The notes: generated by a model from the letters alone, not told the origin. A stretch of DNA of 64,000 nucleotides from Whitmania pigra (GCA_021613335.1 JAJTWR010000365.1:1638501-1702500); one strand, 5' to 3'; positions 43,580 to 56,997 are shown, counted from the first letter of the stretch. A program made the numbers and translations.

Positions 43580-44516
43580 ATGCCTGCTGAAAAGATGCCA
43601 AAACAGTGCAAACCAGCTGAGATATTTGATCTCGAAGAGATCGTAAGAAACTGGGCAATGCAAATGTTTGACCTTACAAAGACCAGGGACCAGGCCAAGA
43701 TACCGAAAGAACATCTGCAGTTTACCATCAGTTGGAAACGCGTGAAATTCGTCCACAAAGAACCCGAGTATCCAGAGACACCAAAGAGTTCATCAATTCC
43801 GAAGGCTCAAATACTGTTCAGGACGATCTTTTGCAACAACACCGATCAAGATCAGGAATATACCTTCAAGACAGAAAGAAGCACCTGTTCAATATGTGAA
43901 ATCAACCTTGATAGATGTCTTACACTTGGCCAGGAGGTCAGTTTGAGTCTCAAAACCCCTTGTGAAGTGTTTGAGGCTAATGCCGGTTTTAAGAGAGAGT
44001 TGACAGTTTCTGAAGCTCAGGGGCAATGCATCGAAGAAACTCTTACTTGGGGAGTTGAAAGTATAATAAAGGTTCCTGCTGGATTCAAAACAACAGCAGA
44101 ACTCGAAGTCTTTGAGAATGAGCTGTCGGGAGACTTTACAGTGGTCACAGAGTTTGCTGGAAAGGTAAGTTTTGAATTATTTAGTTATTTAGCACAACTC
44201 ATCAATTAAGTCAATCTTATTGCTACTTATAAATTAGAAAAACTATTAATACTAGTAAAATGCGATTGTTAGTTTAAGTGAACGATTTGAATGCATTTCA
44301 CTTTAGGTCATAGTGAGTGTGACCAACATAAGAGACAACAATTCCTTTGTCAAGTCAATAGAAGGCGACATTTCTGAAATCATAAAGCCTGAGCACAGCA
44401 GTCTCAAAGGTTTCTCCAAGGAAAACAAAGTCATCAGCTTCACCACGAAAGGGAGCTGCCACTTCCGTTTTGCCTTCGAGCAGCACGTGACCGTGCGACA
44501 ACAAGATTTAGATTAA
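43580..44516 (+). CDS. ETX/MTX2 (aerolysin-like) family protein
   Basis: Two exons, 43580-44164 and 44307-44516, joined in phase 0 (AAAG|GTAAGT ... CTTTAG|G), give about 264 residues. The start is the first ATG of the open frame. There is no signal peptide. The central part has the family pattern: NNTDQDQEYTFKTER, a LTLGQEVSLSLKTP strand, the NAGFKRELTVS amphipathic hairpin region, TWGVESIIKVPAG and GDFTVVTEFAGKV. This Ser/Thr-rich alternating strand set forms the transmembrane beta-barrel in characterised ETX/MTX2 members. Animal homologues are often single-domain and of unknown or defensive role. Five Cys in the N-terminal half are unusual for the fold. AATAAA lies at 44527, 11 bases after the stop. 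Pore formation is inferred, not shown. Confidence 0.72.
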
Positions 44517-45773
44517 TAATACTATTAATAAATATTAATGTTTAAATTTAAATGGGTGTTGTGAAACTCCATCTTGGTATTTGCTACTTGAAATATGTTG
44601 TCTTCTCGTGGAACCTTATTTCAACTCATGGCTTGTAGTTCTTGATCTTGAATCGTGTAATTGCATCAGCTTTGTTAAATTTTTAAATAAATTCTATTTG
44701 CGACCATAACAATCAATTCAATTGCACTGACAATTTTGGAGCATGATATAAAAATTAATGAAATTAACTAGCATTCCAAAACCTGTTTCTACATTTTTAT
44801 ATGTTTTCCCTCCTTTTTGAACTTATTGAAACACAAAACACAGGCACAAATTAGAACTCAAAACAAAAGGATAAATGGGACTCCAATTTAAAGTCCAATT
44901 TCATGAGCTTCTTTCGCTGTGATGCAAGTATCTGTGTTACGATGGACCAGCAGATCTTTTGTTGTTGAATCTATGGACAGTTTAGCAGAAGCCGATCTGT
45001 TCTGCAACTATTCAGACGACTGTTCCAGGCAACTGCGAAAAAAATTTCTTGCCAGTAATACTTGAGCTTCTGAGAAAAAAAACACGCAATGCACAAAAAA
45101 CAGACATCCAACATATTTATTTACTAAAAAAGTTATCAAAGTAGTCGACGTTAGCAAAAGTACGTTGACATCAGACTTAGGGCGCACATATCAGGGACGT
45201 AATTTGGGGGGTCATCGACAAAAAAGGCCCTCTCCATGTTTTACGAAAGTTTGCCCCTTCTGATTTTTGGCTAGAAGCGAAAAAAGATTCCCAGAAATAC
45301 TAACAGGCAATGCAATGAAATAACGTTTCAGTTATTAAAAATTTTTTGCTCATATTCCGCGTTCATTCTTGCAGTCTGAGCATGGATTTAAAGCTGCAGA
45401 TACTTGTTTGTTGTGTCAGAGCATTGCAGAACACTTTAAACATAGTGAAGAAGTTCCAATACCATTTTTGTGAGTTTGCTGGAGGCCAAAGAATCCGTCG
45501 CATATCATAGGAGGAGAGGCAGTGTAAAGTTCCGAACCTGATCTAAAATATTAATTTGATACCACAAGCTAACCCATAAACAGTTGTTAATATTATTAGG
45601 AATCATAGCTTCTATATTTCACTTCTTTTCTGATGTTTAAAACATTTTCTAATATATTTTCTTATTTTATCAAAGCGCTGTGAGTATTTGGATGGATGAG
45701 GTTTACAAGAGAGCTTGCATGAGACCAGAACGATTATTGGCGCGTCACCTCGAAGTCTTACGAATTTACCTCG
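44517..45773. other. spacer with a hAT-like end, no gene
   Basis: CAGGGACGTAATTTGGGGGG at 45193 resembles a hAT terminal sequence and the segment at 30228, but no partner end was found. The rest is unremarkable. Confidence 0.35.
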
Positions 45774-46267
45774 GTAAAACCGTTCGAGACGGACGCACAC
45801 ATTTTAATGAGATGCTAAGAAAAAATAAAGCTCCACCTCTAAACAAATTAAACTCCGCCTAAAATGAGTAAAAGTGAATCTTTTATCCGCAATATATATT
45901 AAGTCATTTACATAGAAGTCTCTAATAAAGTTTTATTATAATTTTGAAAATACTTGACGTCTGACATTAGCAATCGAGTGTTTAAAGTTTACGCTTTGCC
46001 TAACCCTAACCCCTAACCCTACCCTATCCCCTAATCCTAACCCTATCCCCTAATCCTAACCATAACCCTACCCTAACACTTGAGCGGATCTATTCGGAGC
46101 CTAAATATGCGGACCGATTTTCCCTAAAAAGAGATATACCTAAAAATATTACGGATCAAAGATTTACTTTTACTCATTTTAGGCGGAGCTTAATTTGTTT
46201 TGGGTGGAGCTTCATTAAAGTAGAGCATCTCATTAAAATGTGTGCGTCCGTCTCGAACTGTTTTACC
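45774..46267. mobile_element. inverted-repeat element with telomere-like core
   Basis: Arms 45774-45895 and 46146-46267 are inverted repeats of about 122 bp. They share GGTAAAAC, CGAGACGGACGCACACATTT, AATGAGATGCT and CTAAAATGAGTAAAAG at roughly 85-90% by eye. The 250-bp loop holds CCCTAA repeats. A 60-codon frame upstream and through the left arm has no recognised family. No target duplication is evident, so the element type is unknown. Confidence 0.7.
46000..46078 (-). repeat. interstitial telomeric-like (CCCTAA)n
   Basis: Degenerate repeats: CCTAACCC, CCCTAACCCCTAACCC, CCCTATCCCCTAATCC and CATAACCC. The unit is the complement of TTAGGG, the usual animal telomere repeat. It lies in the loop between two inverted arms. 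Confidence 0.85.
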
Positions 46268-47010
46268 CATTGCATGCAATGATCTCATTTTTGTGGTTGC
46301 TACATCCTATAATACCATTACTAGATGATCTGCCTAGCATTACCAGGATTGAAGTATATTTTTGTGAGAAATTATAAACAACAATATAGTGAAAAAATAA
46401 AGCAATGTAATATTTTATTAGTTGATTTAGAAATTTATGATCTGTATTTTTGTTTGTTTTTTTTAACATTTTATGGGTGAAGCCTGCTTTGAATGTACAA
46501 TGAACATATTCTTGCTATTATGCTATGATACTTATATTATTGAAATTTAATTACCTTATCATGATAGGTATACCAAAAGGGATGGAAGCCTGCACTTCAG
46601 TGCCCTATTAATGTCTCTGCATTAATTAAGTACCATATGTGAATGAGAGATTAGATCATCAATGCATAAATCCATTGGGTTTGTTTTCTGATGGAATGTG
46701 TTGAAAATTTAGTCATAATGTATAATGTTTGCAATGTAGCATGTGTCTTTGAGACATTGCTACATAAATTAACTGCTCTATAAGTGAAGTATAAATGCAA
46801 TTGGTTATGGTATAATACTACCACTACTATTTTAATTTTAATAATGTATTAATAATGTCTATTGAGTTTTTTGACATTTTTGATATGTAAGGTAATTACT
46901 TAAATATATAAAATTATTATAGGCACTGTATAAATGGTAGAGTGTTTAAAAATATCATGTTTTAAGTAATTAAATGTATGTTATGTGATTTTTAATTTTG
47001 GTTTGAACAG
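46268..47010. other. spacer, no gene recognised
   Basis: AT-rich. Any 5' exons of the next gene would be here, but none could be supported. Confidence 0.35.
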
Positions 47011-49592
47011 ACATGAACTCAACAAGTGATTGTTGGATTGAGGGATGCCATAGTGGGCAACATAGACGTTTCTATAATTATGTTCCAACGATGTGAGTAT
47101 GCATTCAATTATTCTATTAAATTCTATTAAATAATCATACTAATATTCAAAATTCAGTAAATTCCACCTTTATGCTACATGGTGCAATCATGTGATAAAT
47201 AAATTCAATGATTGTAATGAAGACCGGTGAGTGATTCTTGTTTAATAGTATTGTTTACCTTACATTCACCTAAAGCTTGTGCTTAATGTTCAAATTTGCA
47301 GGTCACGCACCTATCTGAGTGCTATGTTGCTAAATAATTGATGTTTATGTAAATTTACATTTATATTAATTTGAATTCTGATCAGCAAAAATAATAAAAA
47401 ATGCTTTGATCACTTGTTCTTTTGTGTAAAATTTAAACTGTAATGATCGGACAAGCCCTGCCAGCATTACTGTTTTGCATACAGAACATGTGCTTTTGAA
47501 TTTTTGATAAGTGCTCTCTATATTCAATTACTATGAAAACACAGTAATTGCTAAATTTGTAATAATTTATTTATTTTCAAATCAAGGGATTTTGATCCTT
47601 TGGTTGCTTGCAAATGGTCAATTCAAGCTACAGTTACAGAAAGAATTGTTGTGCCAGTTGGTTTGTAACCTAATTTCTTTCATTATTTTACTAATTGCAT
47701 TGTTCTTTGCATCACTTCATTAGCATTAATCACGTATAGATAACATTATTGTTGATTGCACACTATTATAGGAACATATACATTATACTAACAATATCAT
47801 ATGTTGCTGTAATTATAATAATTATTGTCATTATCAGAAGATGAGGTTCTGATGAGGTTCCTAAGTATTTGCTCTAAAACACAAAAGAAATCATTGTTTT
47901 CAAACCCTCAATTATCTTCCATGCTGAAATATAAAAGAATACATAAACAAAGAGAAGGTAGGTTGCAGGCTGATTGAGAACCATCAAATGTATTAATTAT
48001 TTAACTGCATTTTATTCAAATTTTATTATTTTATATAAATATTTACATATTCCAATGCATCAGAAAATAATTTAAAATGAAACATTTCAGAGGTCATGCA
48101 AGGTTCAACGGAGCCCAAGGTCAGGAAGGTCACCTCAAAACTCATCCTTAAACCTGGGGAATCATTCATTCCTATTGAATCACTCAACACCATTCTCGAT
48201 GTAGGTTGTAATGATAATTATGATGTGATGATTATTTCAGATAACAGACAGTGAGGATAGTTTAGTAATACATTTGTTGGTTGCAATAGTGGTCGCATGT
48301 GGAAAAGTATTTTGAATGCGTAGCAAGATGATATTTGACAGTTATTTCTGCAGTGCTTGATTGTGGGTTCTTAAGTAAAGATGGATGATTGTAATATTAG
48401 GTTCTGATTGGTTAATATTTGTTGACATTTTCAAAATGTTACTTTCAGTTCTTGTTTTGTGATACAAAGTTACAACCACCTCACTCAAATGGAGGTAATG
48501 CCAGTAACACAAAAACTGCTGAAGATGAATTAGAGGAGGAGTTCTTTTATAAATACAAAGTAATGTAACGCAATTGTATCTTAATTATTATTCATTACAT
48601 CTTAAATACAAAGTAATCTAACGCAATAGTATCTTATTTATTATTCATTACATCTTAAATACAAAGTAATCTAATGCAACAGTATCCTATTTATTATTCA
48701 TTACATCTTCATTTGTATGTGCAAGTCATGAATGTAATTAAAAATTTAGGAATATTCAAAATACTTCAAATCAACTCAGCTCTCAAGTCTCACTAGTCGA
48801 TTGGCATTATGCTTGTGCATTGTGGAAAAGAAATATGTATGTCTTGGAGGTCTCAAAGCTGTCAATCAGTTGAGGAATTTAAGGTAAAAATTATTTAATC
48901 ATTTTTCTGGTGGTTTTGCTGGCTGGGGAGGTGAATGGATGTTTTGGATTGAAATTGTGTTGAGAAAAATTTTGAATATTTGAACATAATCCACATCCTA
49001 GTTGAGTTGCTTTGAAAACATTAGATGTTGAAATAAACTGATCTATTTTTCTATATATAATATATATATATATATGTTTATTATATTACTTACAACAGGG
49101 CCTTATTAACAATCTGGTGCTTGTCAAGGACAAAATGACAACAACTCGATTCCTCTTGAATGGGCTCGGTTATCCCAACCTTCCCTCTGACCCTGGTCTT
49201 GAAAAATTTTTCTCCGATGTAGCAGAGTTCAGAGAAGTTCAGATTGAGACATCACAGGGTGGACTCCCTTCAGAAACACATTTTGGCAAGCTCATTTCTA
49301 AGCTCTTCAATGGAGACCAGGTGATATTGAGATGATAAGCTCACAAGAATGTAATAGCTTTGAACTTTATGTTTCATTGCAGAAAGCAACTAAGAATATA
49401 AGAAATCATTGGAAAACAAACTATTACAATAGATTTCTGCAGCCATATTTTAAGGAGTACCACATGGTGCTTGATTCTTCTCGGACAACAGGATACTGCC
49501 AGAGACTTTGTTGTATTGTTCAACAAGACCATTTAAGAATGGTTGCTGCTTTCACCCCTGATGTAGAGCCTCCTAAAAAAATTACCTTTTGA
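47011..49592 (+). CDS. unidentified multi-exon gene (nine exons)
   Basis: Exons 47011-47092, 47158-47226, 47587-47660, 47838-47957, 48091-48200, 48449-48559, 48750-48883, 49099-49320 and 49383-49592 have GT-AG borders. All phases agree except 48883/49099. The first ATG is at 47013, directly after an acceptor, so it may be internal. The peptide is soluble-looking. Recognisable stretches are GQHRRFYNYVP, HLYATWCNHVINKFNDC, VTERIVVPVEDEVLMRFLS, KLILKPGESFIPIESL, RLALCLCIVEKKYVCLGGL, FLLNGLGYPNLPSDPGLEKF and LPSETHFGKLISKLFNGDQ. I do not recognise the family. No signal peptide or transmembrane segment is apparent. Phase 2 at 48883 does not meet the frame that continues from 49099, so either a microexon is missed or there is a frameshift. 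Confidence 0.65.
48551..48709 (+). repeat. 53-bp triplication that copies a splice donor
   Basis: Three tandem copies begin AAATACAAAGTAAT at 48551, 48604 and 48657. The first copy contains the end of the exon at 48559 and its donor AAA|GTAATG, so the intron carries two more donor-like sites (AAA|GTAATC). Confidence 0.85.
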
Positions 49593-52035
49593 TTTTTATT
49601 TCCATCTCTTTTGGCAAAAATCTTCAAAGTTACAAAATTGAGGAGTTGTGTTAATATTGATTGAAATGTTTTATTGGTAGTGGATGATTTTGTAAATTAC
49701 ACAAGACCTTAAACATTTCCCACTGATTGCATCTGCTGTTCAAAGTTCTCAATTTATCTTCTTACATAAGCGGTAGAGGACAATCCGTCGGGAGAATAGA
49801 AATTTAGAGGCTTTTGCTGAAGCCTTAATGATATAAACTTTTCTATTATTCGCGCTGAAAAGATATACTAATAAAAATATTTAAATATGCACTTGATATT
49901 AACACATAATATTGAGTTAAAAACACCGCTAGAACAGATAGTCGTTCAGGTTGGTAGCTAGGAACCTATGATCACAAATTAACTTTCTGCGATATCCTCG
50001 CCCCCTGGAGCTCGCTGCCCTATTTCGTAATGAGGAGCAGAATATCTTAAATTTTAATACAAAATAATACATTAATAAATAAATTGACTAATTACAAATG
50101 TAAATTAATCGCAGTTTAATATCTATATGGACATTCCTTAGTAAACAAAGGTAAACTTTAAAAAAAAGTACAAAGGTAAGCTCCCATATTATAATAATAA
50201 TAAATTATGTATACGTTGAATTAAAATAAAACAAAACGTTGTTTAAAAAAATATTGAAAATTTATAATATATATGTATTTGGAATACCTGTCCTATTTAA
50301 GGCAATTACGAATAATGAATATCGCCTAATCAGGGCTCGAAAATGCTGATGCTTCTTATGATGTTGATGATAATGACGATGGTGATGGATAGATGGATGG
50401 ATGGATGGATGGACGGTTGGACGGACGGACGGATGGATGGACGAACGGGTGGATGGATGAATGGATGGATACAAAGAAAAACGGATGTACGCCTGATAGC
50501 AGGCGTAAATAAGAGCAGCTAAACAACTAAACAAGGGGCAGCCATAACGCTGTATTTCGTCAGGTGTAGTGTGTAGTGCAGGTGTAATGCATACATACAG
50601 GTGCTCACCTGCTTAAAGAAAGATAAACTTGTATAATCAAATGTAATAGAATATTGTTGGATTTAGCGACAATCATATTAATCAATGAAGTTATTTAATA
50701 TACTTATAGTAATAGAATTGTTATGTGGATGGACGGACGGATGAATATTTTTATGTTTTAATTTAATAATATTAATTCCAAGAATGCTTTTTAATATTAT
50801 TATTTATGTTATTAATACTATTTATTGAGTTATTTTCTTAAAACAGAGTTAGCAAATAATTCATACTGAGAAGTGATAGAGCTTGGATGGATGCTCGATG
50901 AATTTGAAACTAATAAAACTGCATCCATTCACCTCAAGCATGCAGGTATCAACTGGAGCCTGTAAGGATTGATTGCTGAGGCGTGTTTGGACTGCTCCGA
51001 CATACTTACGAACCGACAGTGTAGGACTGTTTAGAAATAACTTGTTAAATAATATTTGATAATAATAAGATAATATTTAACTTGTTAAATAATATTTGAA
51101 CACATCTTTCAATATTTAACGACATTTTTCATTTAAAAATAATTTATTCTTCAAAATGGGAAACATGACAAGCAATTGAAAGAAGCTCAAGGTTTGTAAA
51201 ACTTCGATTGCACTTTGACCATGTACTGGCGAGGTTTTCATTCGCAATAATTTTTCATTTGGTGCCTTCCATTTGTGGCTCATTCAATTCATTCAATTTT
51301 AAGCGTTCATTTCCACATCTTTGTCAATCCGCCAATTAGCCGCTTTAAGCATCATCATCATTGTCGGCATCATCACCATCATAATTCACTATCATCATTC
51401 ACTATCATTATCATCAACGCACAGACATTACATACTCATCATGTCTGACTACCTCGGCGCTGTCGAATGTCAGGCGCTATATAAATGGCTGAGCTGAATG
51501 GTCTTAAGAGAAGGAAGCAATTCCTAAATGTGATGTTATCCAACCAAAAGCATCCACATCCTCATCTGCTCCTGTTTCGTCTCAGGAGTAATGCCCTTTC
51601 ATTGGAGAGGATTAAGCGACCACTCATGATGGTCACTCCCATCCTTCCCGCCAAAACGGCCGCAAAATGCAATCGTCTGCCATCTTCTCGCTGAATAAAT
51701 TGCTCACAATTTCCACGAATAATGCACTCGAAATGTTTTCCGAATCGAAAGTCTATTTATTTTCGTTTGGAAGAATTTCACTTAATTGAAAGTTTAAATT
51801 AATTTCATTGAAAAGAAAAGAATTGACAAAAATGCTAAACTCCATTCCGATTATATATTACACGTAATATAATGAGGTAATAGACAAGATAATATCAAGC
51901 AGTACTCGTAACAATACATTATCTTCCAATTAATTCTATGAAATTATAGTAAATGACGTCATCACTAATAATACAATGAAAACAGTAGACGATAAGACGA
52001 TGAACATGTTTCCTACAAAACCTTGGATTGATTTT
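49593..52035. other. gene-poor spacer
   Basis: GGAT/GGAC-type repeats at 50385-50470 and 50728-50745, short ATC patches at 51345-51420 and a GCGCTATATAAATGG repeat tail at 51474. No exon recognised. Confidence 0.4.
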
Positions 52036-52046
52036 AAAACTATGCA

Positions 52047-52080
52047 ACGGACTTTAATCAAATAAATAAAAAAAATAAAT
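52047..52080 (+). mobile_element. 34-bp retroposed tail with 11-bp target duplication
   Basis: AAAACTATGCA at 52036-52046 recurs at 52081-52091. The 34 bp between are ACGGACTTTAATCAAATAAA plus an A/T tail, matching the 3' end of the insert at 31740. It is an almost completely truncated copy of the same retroelement. Confidence 0.7.
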
Positions 52081-52091
52081 AAAACTATGCA

Positions 52092-53144
52092 GACCTGTGT
52101 CAGTGTGGTGTTGTGCGTCAACTTGTGGCTATTTACGGATAACCATTTCTAGAAATATGTTTTGATTATTTTTGTTGCTGTTCTTGTTATATGATGTTTA
52201 TATTTTAAATATGCTGTTATATATGACTTAGTTAGTTATTTAAGTTAAGTTAGTTAGTAATAGTGAATACTTGATGATCAATTAGAGAGCAAACGAAGGT
52301 AAGGACTACTATAATAATATTATGTTAGTATAATATTAATATTATTGATGTTGCATTAATTTAATATATTTATTATTATTATTAATATTTAATTGTTGAA
52401 TAAAGCAAAACAAACGTAATTTTAAATTATAAACTGTCGCAACGTATAACAAAAGCTGGAATAGTTCAATTCATTTATTCACTTAAGTAAAATACTTATG
52501 ACACAAATTTGCTAATGTGAACCGTAAAATTTGTTGAAACAGTATTTTTAATGATATTAAATATTAATTGATAACATATTATTATCTCATTAATATATTA
52601 ATTATTCAATTACATACGATTAAAAATGACTTTAAAATTAATTTCTAAGCATATGGTTCACTTATTTCCGAGCAGCGACAATTACGATCACTTGATTCTG
52701 TTTTGCAATTTTTAATCATTTTAATTTTTTTAATCGTACGATATGTTAAGCAATAAATTAATGATAGGCAGGCATTTTTAATAAGGAGTTTGACGTAAAT
52801 ATTATGAAGTGAATTATGAAGTGAATGTTGGACTACGAACTGCATTATGAATGAAACAATAATAAATGTGATCGACGTAATTTAAATAATATTTTCAACA
52901 AATTGGAATGAAACTCTCAGGTCAGAAAAACTTGCAACTACAAATTGATAGTAGATGCTTTCACGGGGCGTGGTTTGTTTTAATTAACTAATTAATTTAT
53001 TTAATTAATTAAGGTAAACTTACCTTCTGCTAATTGATATGACAACAATAACAACAGCAACCACCACAACAACAAGTTGGGCACGACGAAATATCATAAA
53101 TTTATATATTATAAATATAAATTATAATCGTAAATTTATATATA

Positions 53145-53175
<31 letters not shown>

Positions 53176-53436
53176 AATATAATATATATTATATATATTA
53201 TAATAAATATATAAATTTATAAATTATACATTACAGAAATAAAAAAAAGGTCAAATTCATGAAGCTTAGAGACTAATGCTTAACAATTCAACGAAAATAT
53301 TCTTCGGAATTTTCGTCGATTTATTATTTATTTCGTTTTCATTTTTAATTGTTTCTAAAATTCTTTTGTAAAACAAAATTAGGTTTACTTGAAAGCATTT
53401 ATTACTCCAAAACATTTTTAAGGAGTTATTTATCTA
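52092..53436. other. AT-rich spacer
   Basis: No gene. An alternating TA-rich tract lies at 53100-53230. Confidence 0.4.
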
Positions 53437-53768
53437 AAAATTTAAAAATTTAAAGGAACTTCCGAATATCATTTTATTATTACAAATAATAAAATACAAT
53501 TATTATTATTTATTTAATATTAAATAAATAAATATTATTATTAAAAATATTAAATTATTAAAAATTTAAAAATTTAAAGGAACTTCCGAATATCATTTTA
53601 TTATTACAAATAATAAAATACAATTATTATTATTTATTTAATATTAAATAAATAATATTATTATTAAATAAATAAATATTATTATTAAATAAATAAATAT
53701 TATTATTAAATAAATAAATATTATTATTAAATAAATAAATATTATTATTATTATTATTATTATTATTA
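53437..53768. repeat. 124-bp tandem duplication followed by short AT repeats
   Basis: About 100 bp beginning AAATTTAAAGGAACTTCCGA recur 124 bp later. Next come five copies of a 21-bp unit TATTATTAAATAAATAAATA and then (ATT)n. Confidence 0.8.
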
Positions 53769-54387
53769 GTTATGAATAGCTCTATTACTATTGTAAAATG
53801 TAAAAACAATGTGAGTAATGAAATTGTACGAAAGCTTATTTTCAAGGATCGTAAACGATTGAGAGATGTATGAAGTACATAAAGATTATTTCTTCTTACA
53901 ATTATATTTTTGACAAATGGAAATATCACTTAAGGCTAATGCTTTCTGAATACGTTGGTGATGATGATGATGATGACGACCATGAATATGATAATGTTGG
54001 GGTGATGATAACGATGATAGTAAAATAATATTTAGTGCCGGTGGATGATTTGTCACCTATCATCGGTAATTTGATTGATAAGCTGATTTCTTGCAATCAT
54101 GACATCATCATCGTCGTCGTCGTCATCATCACATCGTGATTTGAATTATTTTGGTGTCGAAAATAGTTGCCGATAAGAAATGATCGAGGTCGGTTGAAAG
54201 GTCATCGCATGAATATTATAACGTTAATGATGTGACATGAATATGATAATGAGGTGGCGACCGACGATGTACTGTACTCCGATATTTTTGCGAGCCACGC
54301 GTGTCTTTCCCTCAGCAGGAAAATCTTCTTTCCACGGAGCTGGAAATTTACGAGCACCAACTCGAAAAGAAGCACCCGTCCTGTTTT

Positions 54388-54890
54388 CTCATTCATTCAT
54401 TCATTCATTCAATCCTTCCTTTCTTCATACTTTCACTCAAAGGAGCATGTCTATGCCCACCTTCATTTATCTTTTCATCCATCCGTCCCTTCACATATAC
54501 GTCTGCTTAATTACTTACATCCACTGCTCATTCATCTAATTTTTCAATCCATCCTACCATCCGTCTACGTGTCCGTCCATCAAGCGTACTTCCCTTTCTC
54601 TCTTTATTCATCTATCCATCCATGCATCCGCTTATTCATTCATTCACTTCATCAGTTCATTAATTCATTCGTTCACTTGATCAATTCATTCATTCACTTC
54701 ATCACTTCATCAATTCATTCACTTCATTCATTCATTTCATCAATTCATTCACTTCATTCATTCATTTCATCAATTCATTAATTCATTCATTTCATCAATT
54801 CATTAATTCATTCATTTCATCAATTCATTAATTCATTCATTTCATCAATTCATTAATTCATTCATTTCATCAATTCATCCACATTACCCA
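54388..54890. repeat. degenerate (ATTC/ATCC)n and 25-bp repeats
   Basis: TTCATTCATTC and CATCCATCC runs grade into repeats of the form TTCATTTCATCAATTCATTA at 54700-54880. The 175-codon Ser/His-rich open frame through it is an artefact of the repeat. Confidence 0.85.
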
Positions 54891-56997
54891 TCTTTCAATC
54901 CATCCGTTCGTTCGTCCTTAATTTTTCTTGATGAACCGGTTGCATGGCATCGTACTCCACGCTTGTTTGCCATCGTTTCCATGGCAAACGTTCAATTTTT
55001 ATCCGCAAAAGAGGAATTTCTTCCTATTCGGGGTTAAATTGAAAAAAATGCAAATTAAAAAAATTTCTGCCGGATCGGGAAATTATTGGAATTAATGAAA
55101 TTAATCAGAAAAGCTCTAAATTTATTAAATTTTGAGATAATCAATTCTTAGTTGATATTTTCTGCGATTGTTAATTAATTTTTAATTGTTAATACTTTCG
55201 CAAATACTTTTTAATAATTTTAAATCGGCAATGCTTACTTTTTTTGCCTTGAAAGTTACTTGAAAGTTCTTTACTCCATTACACCGGTCGTGATAACCGT
55301 AATGAATGATTGAACACTCAATTCACCAATGAATTAATGAATAATAAATAGTCCGTCAAGAATGAATGAATGAATGAACGAGTGCATGAATGAATGAATG
55401 AATGAATTCACCGACGAATTTAAAGCAAAGTTTCTATGCTTTATGAGGCTGCATACATCAAAACCGAGCAAAACTATTTTCCATCCATCGGGGTTAAAGT
55501 TCACATCTCGGGTAAAATAGGTCAGCACCCCTTAAGCACTGATGTCGTGAAGTGTCACTATTTTCTGGAAATAGTTTTTTAGCGCCCCTTATTATTTTTA
55601 TTTGCTTTTTCGCTTTTGAATTCAAAATTCTAAGCGCACTGCAATTGAATTTAGATCCAACACATTGCCAACGAAGAAGAGAATGCAGATGAAGGTGCGA
55701 GCTGGGTTTCGAACACGAAGCCTTTGGATTTACCATGAACAATGATTAATGAGTTTGTGCCCTATTTAAAATTATTAGATGTTATTATTGCATCTTATTC
55801 GAACTTTTGAGTTATGATAATATTCCGATTTGGCAAATTAAATTGATCTTAAAAAGTTGAAAAGATCGATATAAATTAATAAAAAAAAATTAGCCAGTAC
55901 ATGATTTATCTCGAATTTTGTGATAAAACAAAAAAGGATGCCTTTATGAGATCATCCAATTGATGCTTGAGAAGGAGATTACGTCTGAGAAAAGTTAAAG
56001 TTGTCGAATAAAAATAAATAAAAACAATTAAATGACAATTAAATGTTATATTGAATAAAAATAAATTAAAACATTTAAATGACAATTAAATGTTATATTT
56101 AATTTTAAGTTATGGTTGCCATTGTATTGAATAAAATTGCATTATATACTGCTTATAAAATGAATTCGAATTTATGGTCAGTTACAACAGAATGAATTAT
56201 TCTTTACTTATACAAAAAGATCAATAATTATAAATATTAATGATATAAAATTGTATAATAATAGCATTAAGTGCTATATTCATAAAATTCCTGAATTTGT
56301 TATGGAAAAAGCAGTAATGGGATTTTATGAGTTCATTTGAACATTTTGACTGGATTTGAAGCCATGTCTTCAAATTTTTGAATTCATGGAGCAATATATT
56401 TACTCCATATTTACTATTAAAAATAATAATAATCAATTTGTAAGGAACTATTGTTATTGTTGTTATTATCATCAGCATCATCATAATTTGAAATTATTTT
56501 GTGTAAATTAAATGATTTTCTAATCGAACATTCGACCCCTGAAAGTTGTTAATGATCTTAGTCGGTTTGACGCTAAATATTTTGTGGCAGTGAAGTTGGC
56601 AAATGTTTGTGAAGAACTTTAAGAATGAATAACTGTTTGGGATTAGAACATTTTCATGCTTCGATGAACCTTACGAAACGATTAAGATGAATCTTATGAA
56701 ATCCTTACAACTGAGTTGAGACAAATTCGATTCTCGTACAAGATGCTCTCAGTTGAAGCTGTTGTTTTTGAAAGTCTCCAAAGATACTCAAATGGATTGT
56801 GCACGTGAAAAAGGCTTTGTTCTCTTCAGCATTAGTGACAGGGTTTCGTAATTTTTGCCTAAAACTCAATTTTAAGCAAATCCATAATTTAGAAGGCAAT
56901 TTAGACAAATCGGAACACTAAAAAGACAAAATTATAATTTACTTCTTATTACGGAACTGTCATAAAATAATTTCATATTCTACAATGTGTTCTAATG

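Noticed and set aside
54254..54781. 175-codon Ser/His-rich open frame
   Set aside because: It follows the (TTCA)n/(ATCC)n repeat and has no signal or domain apart from the repeat.
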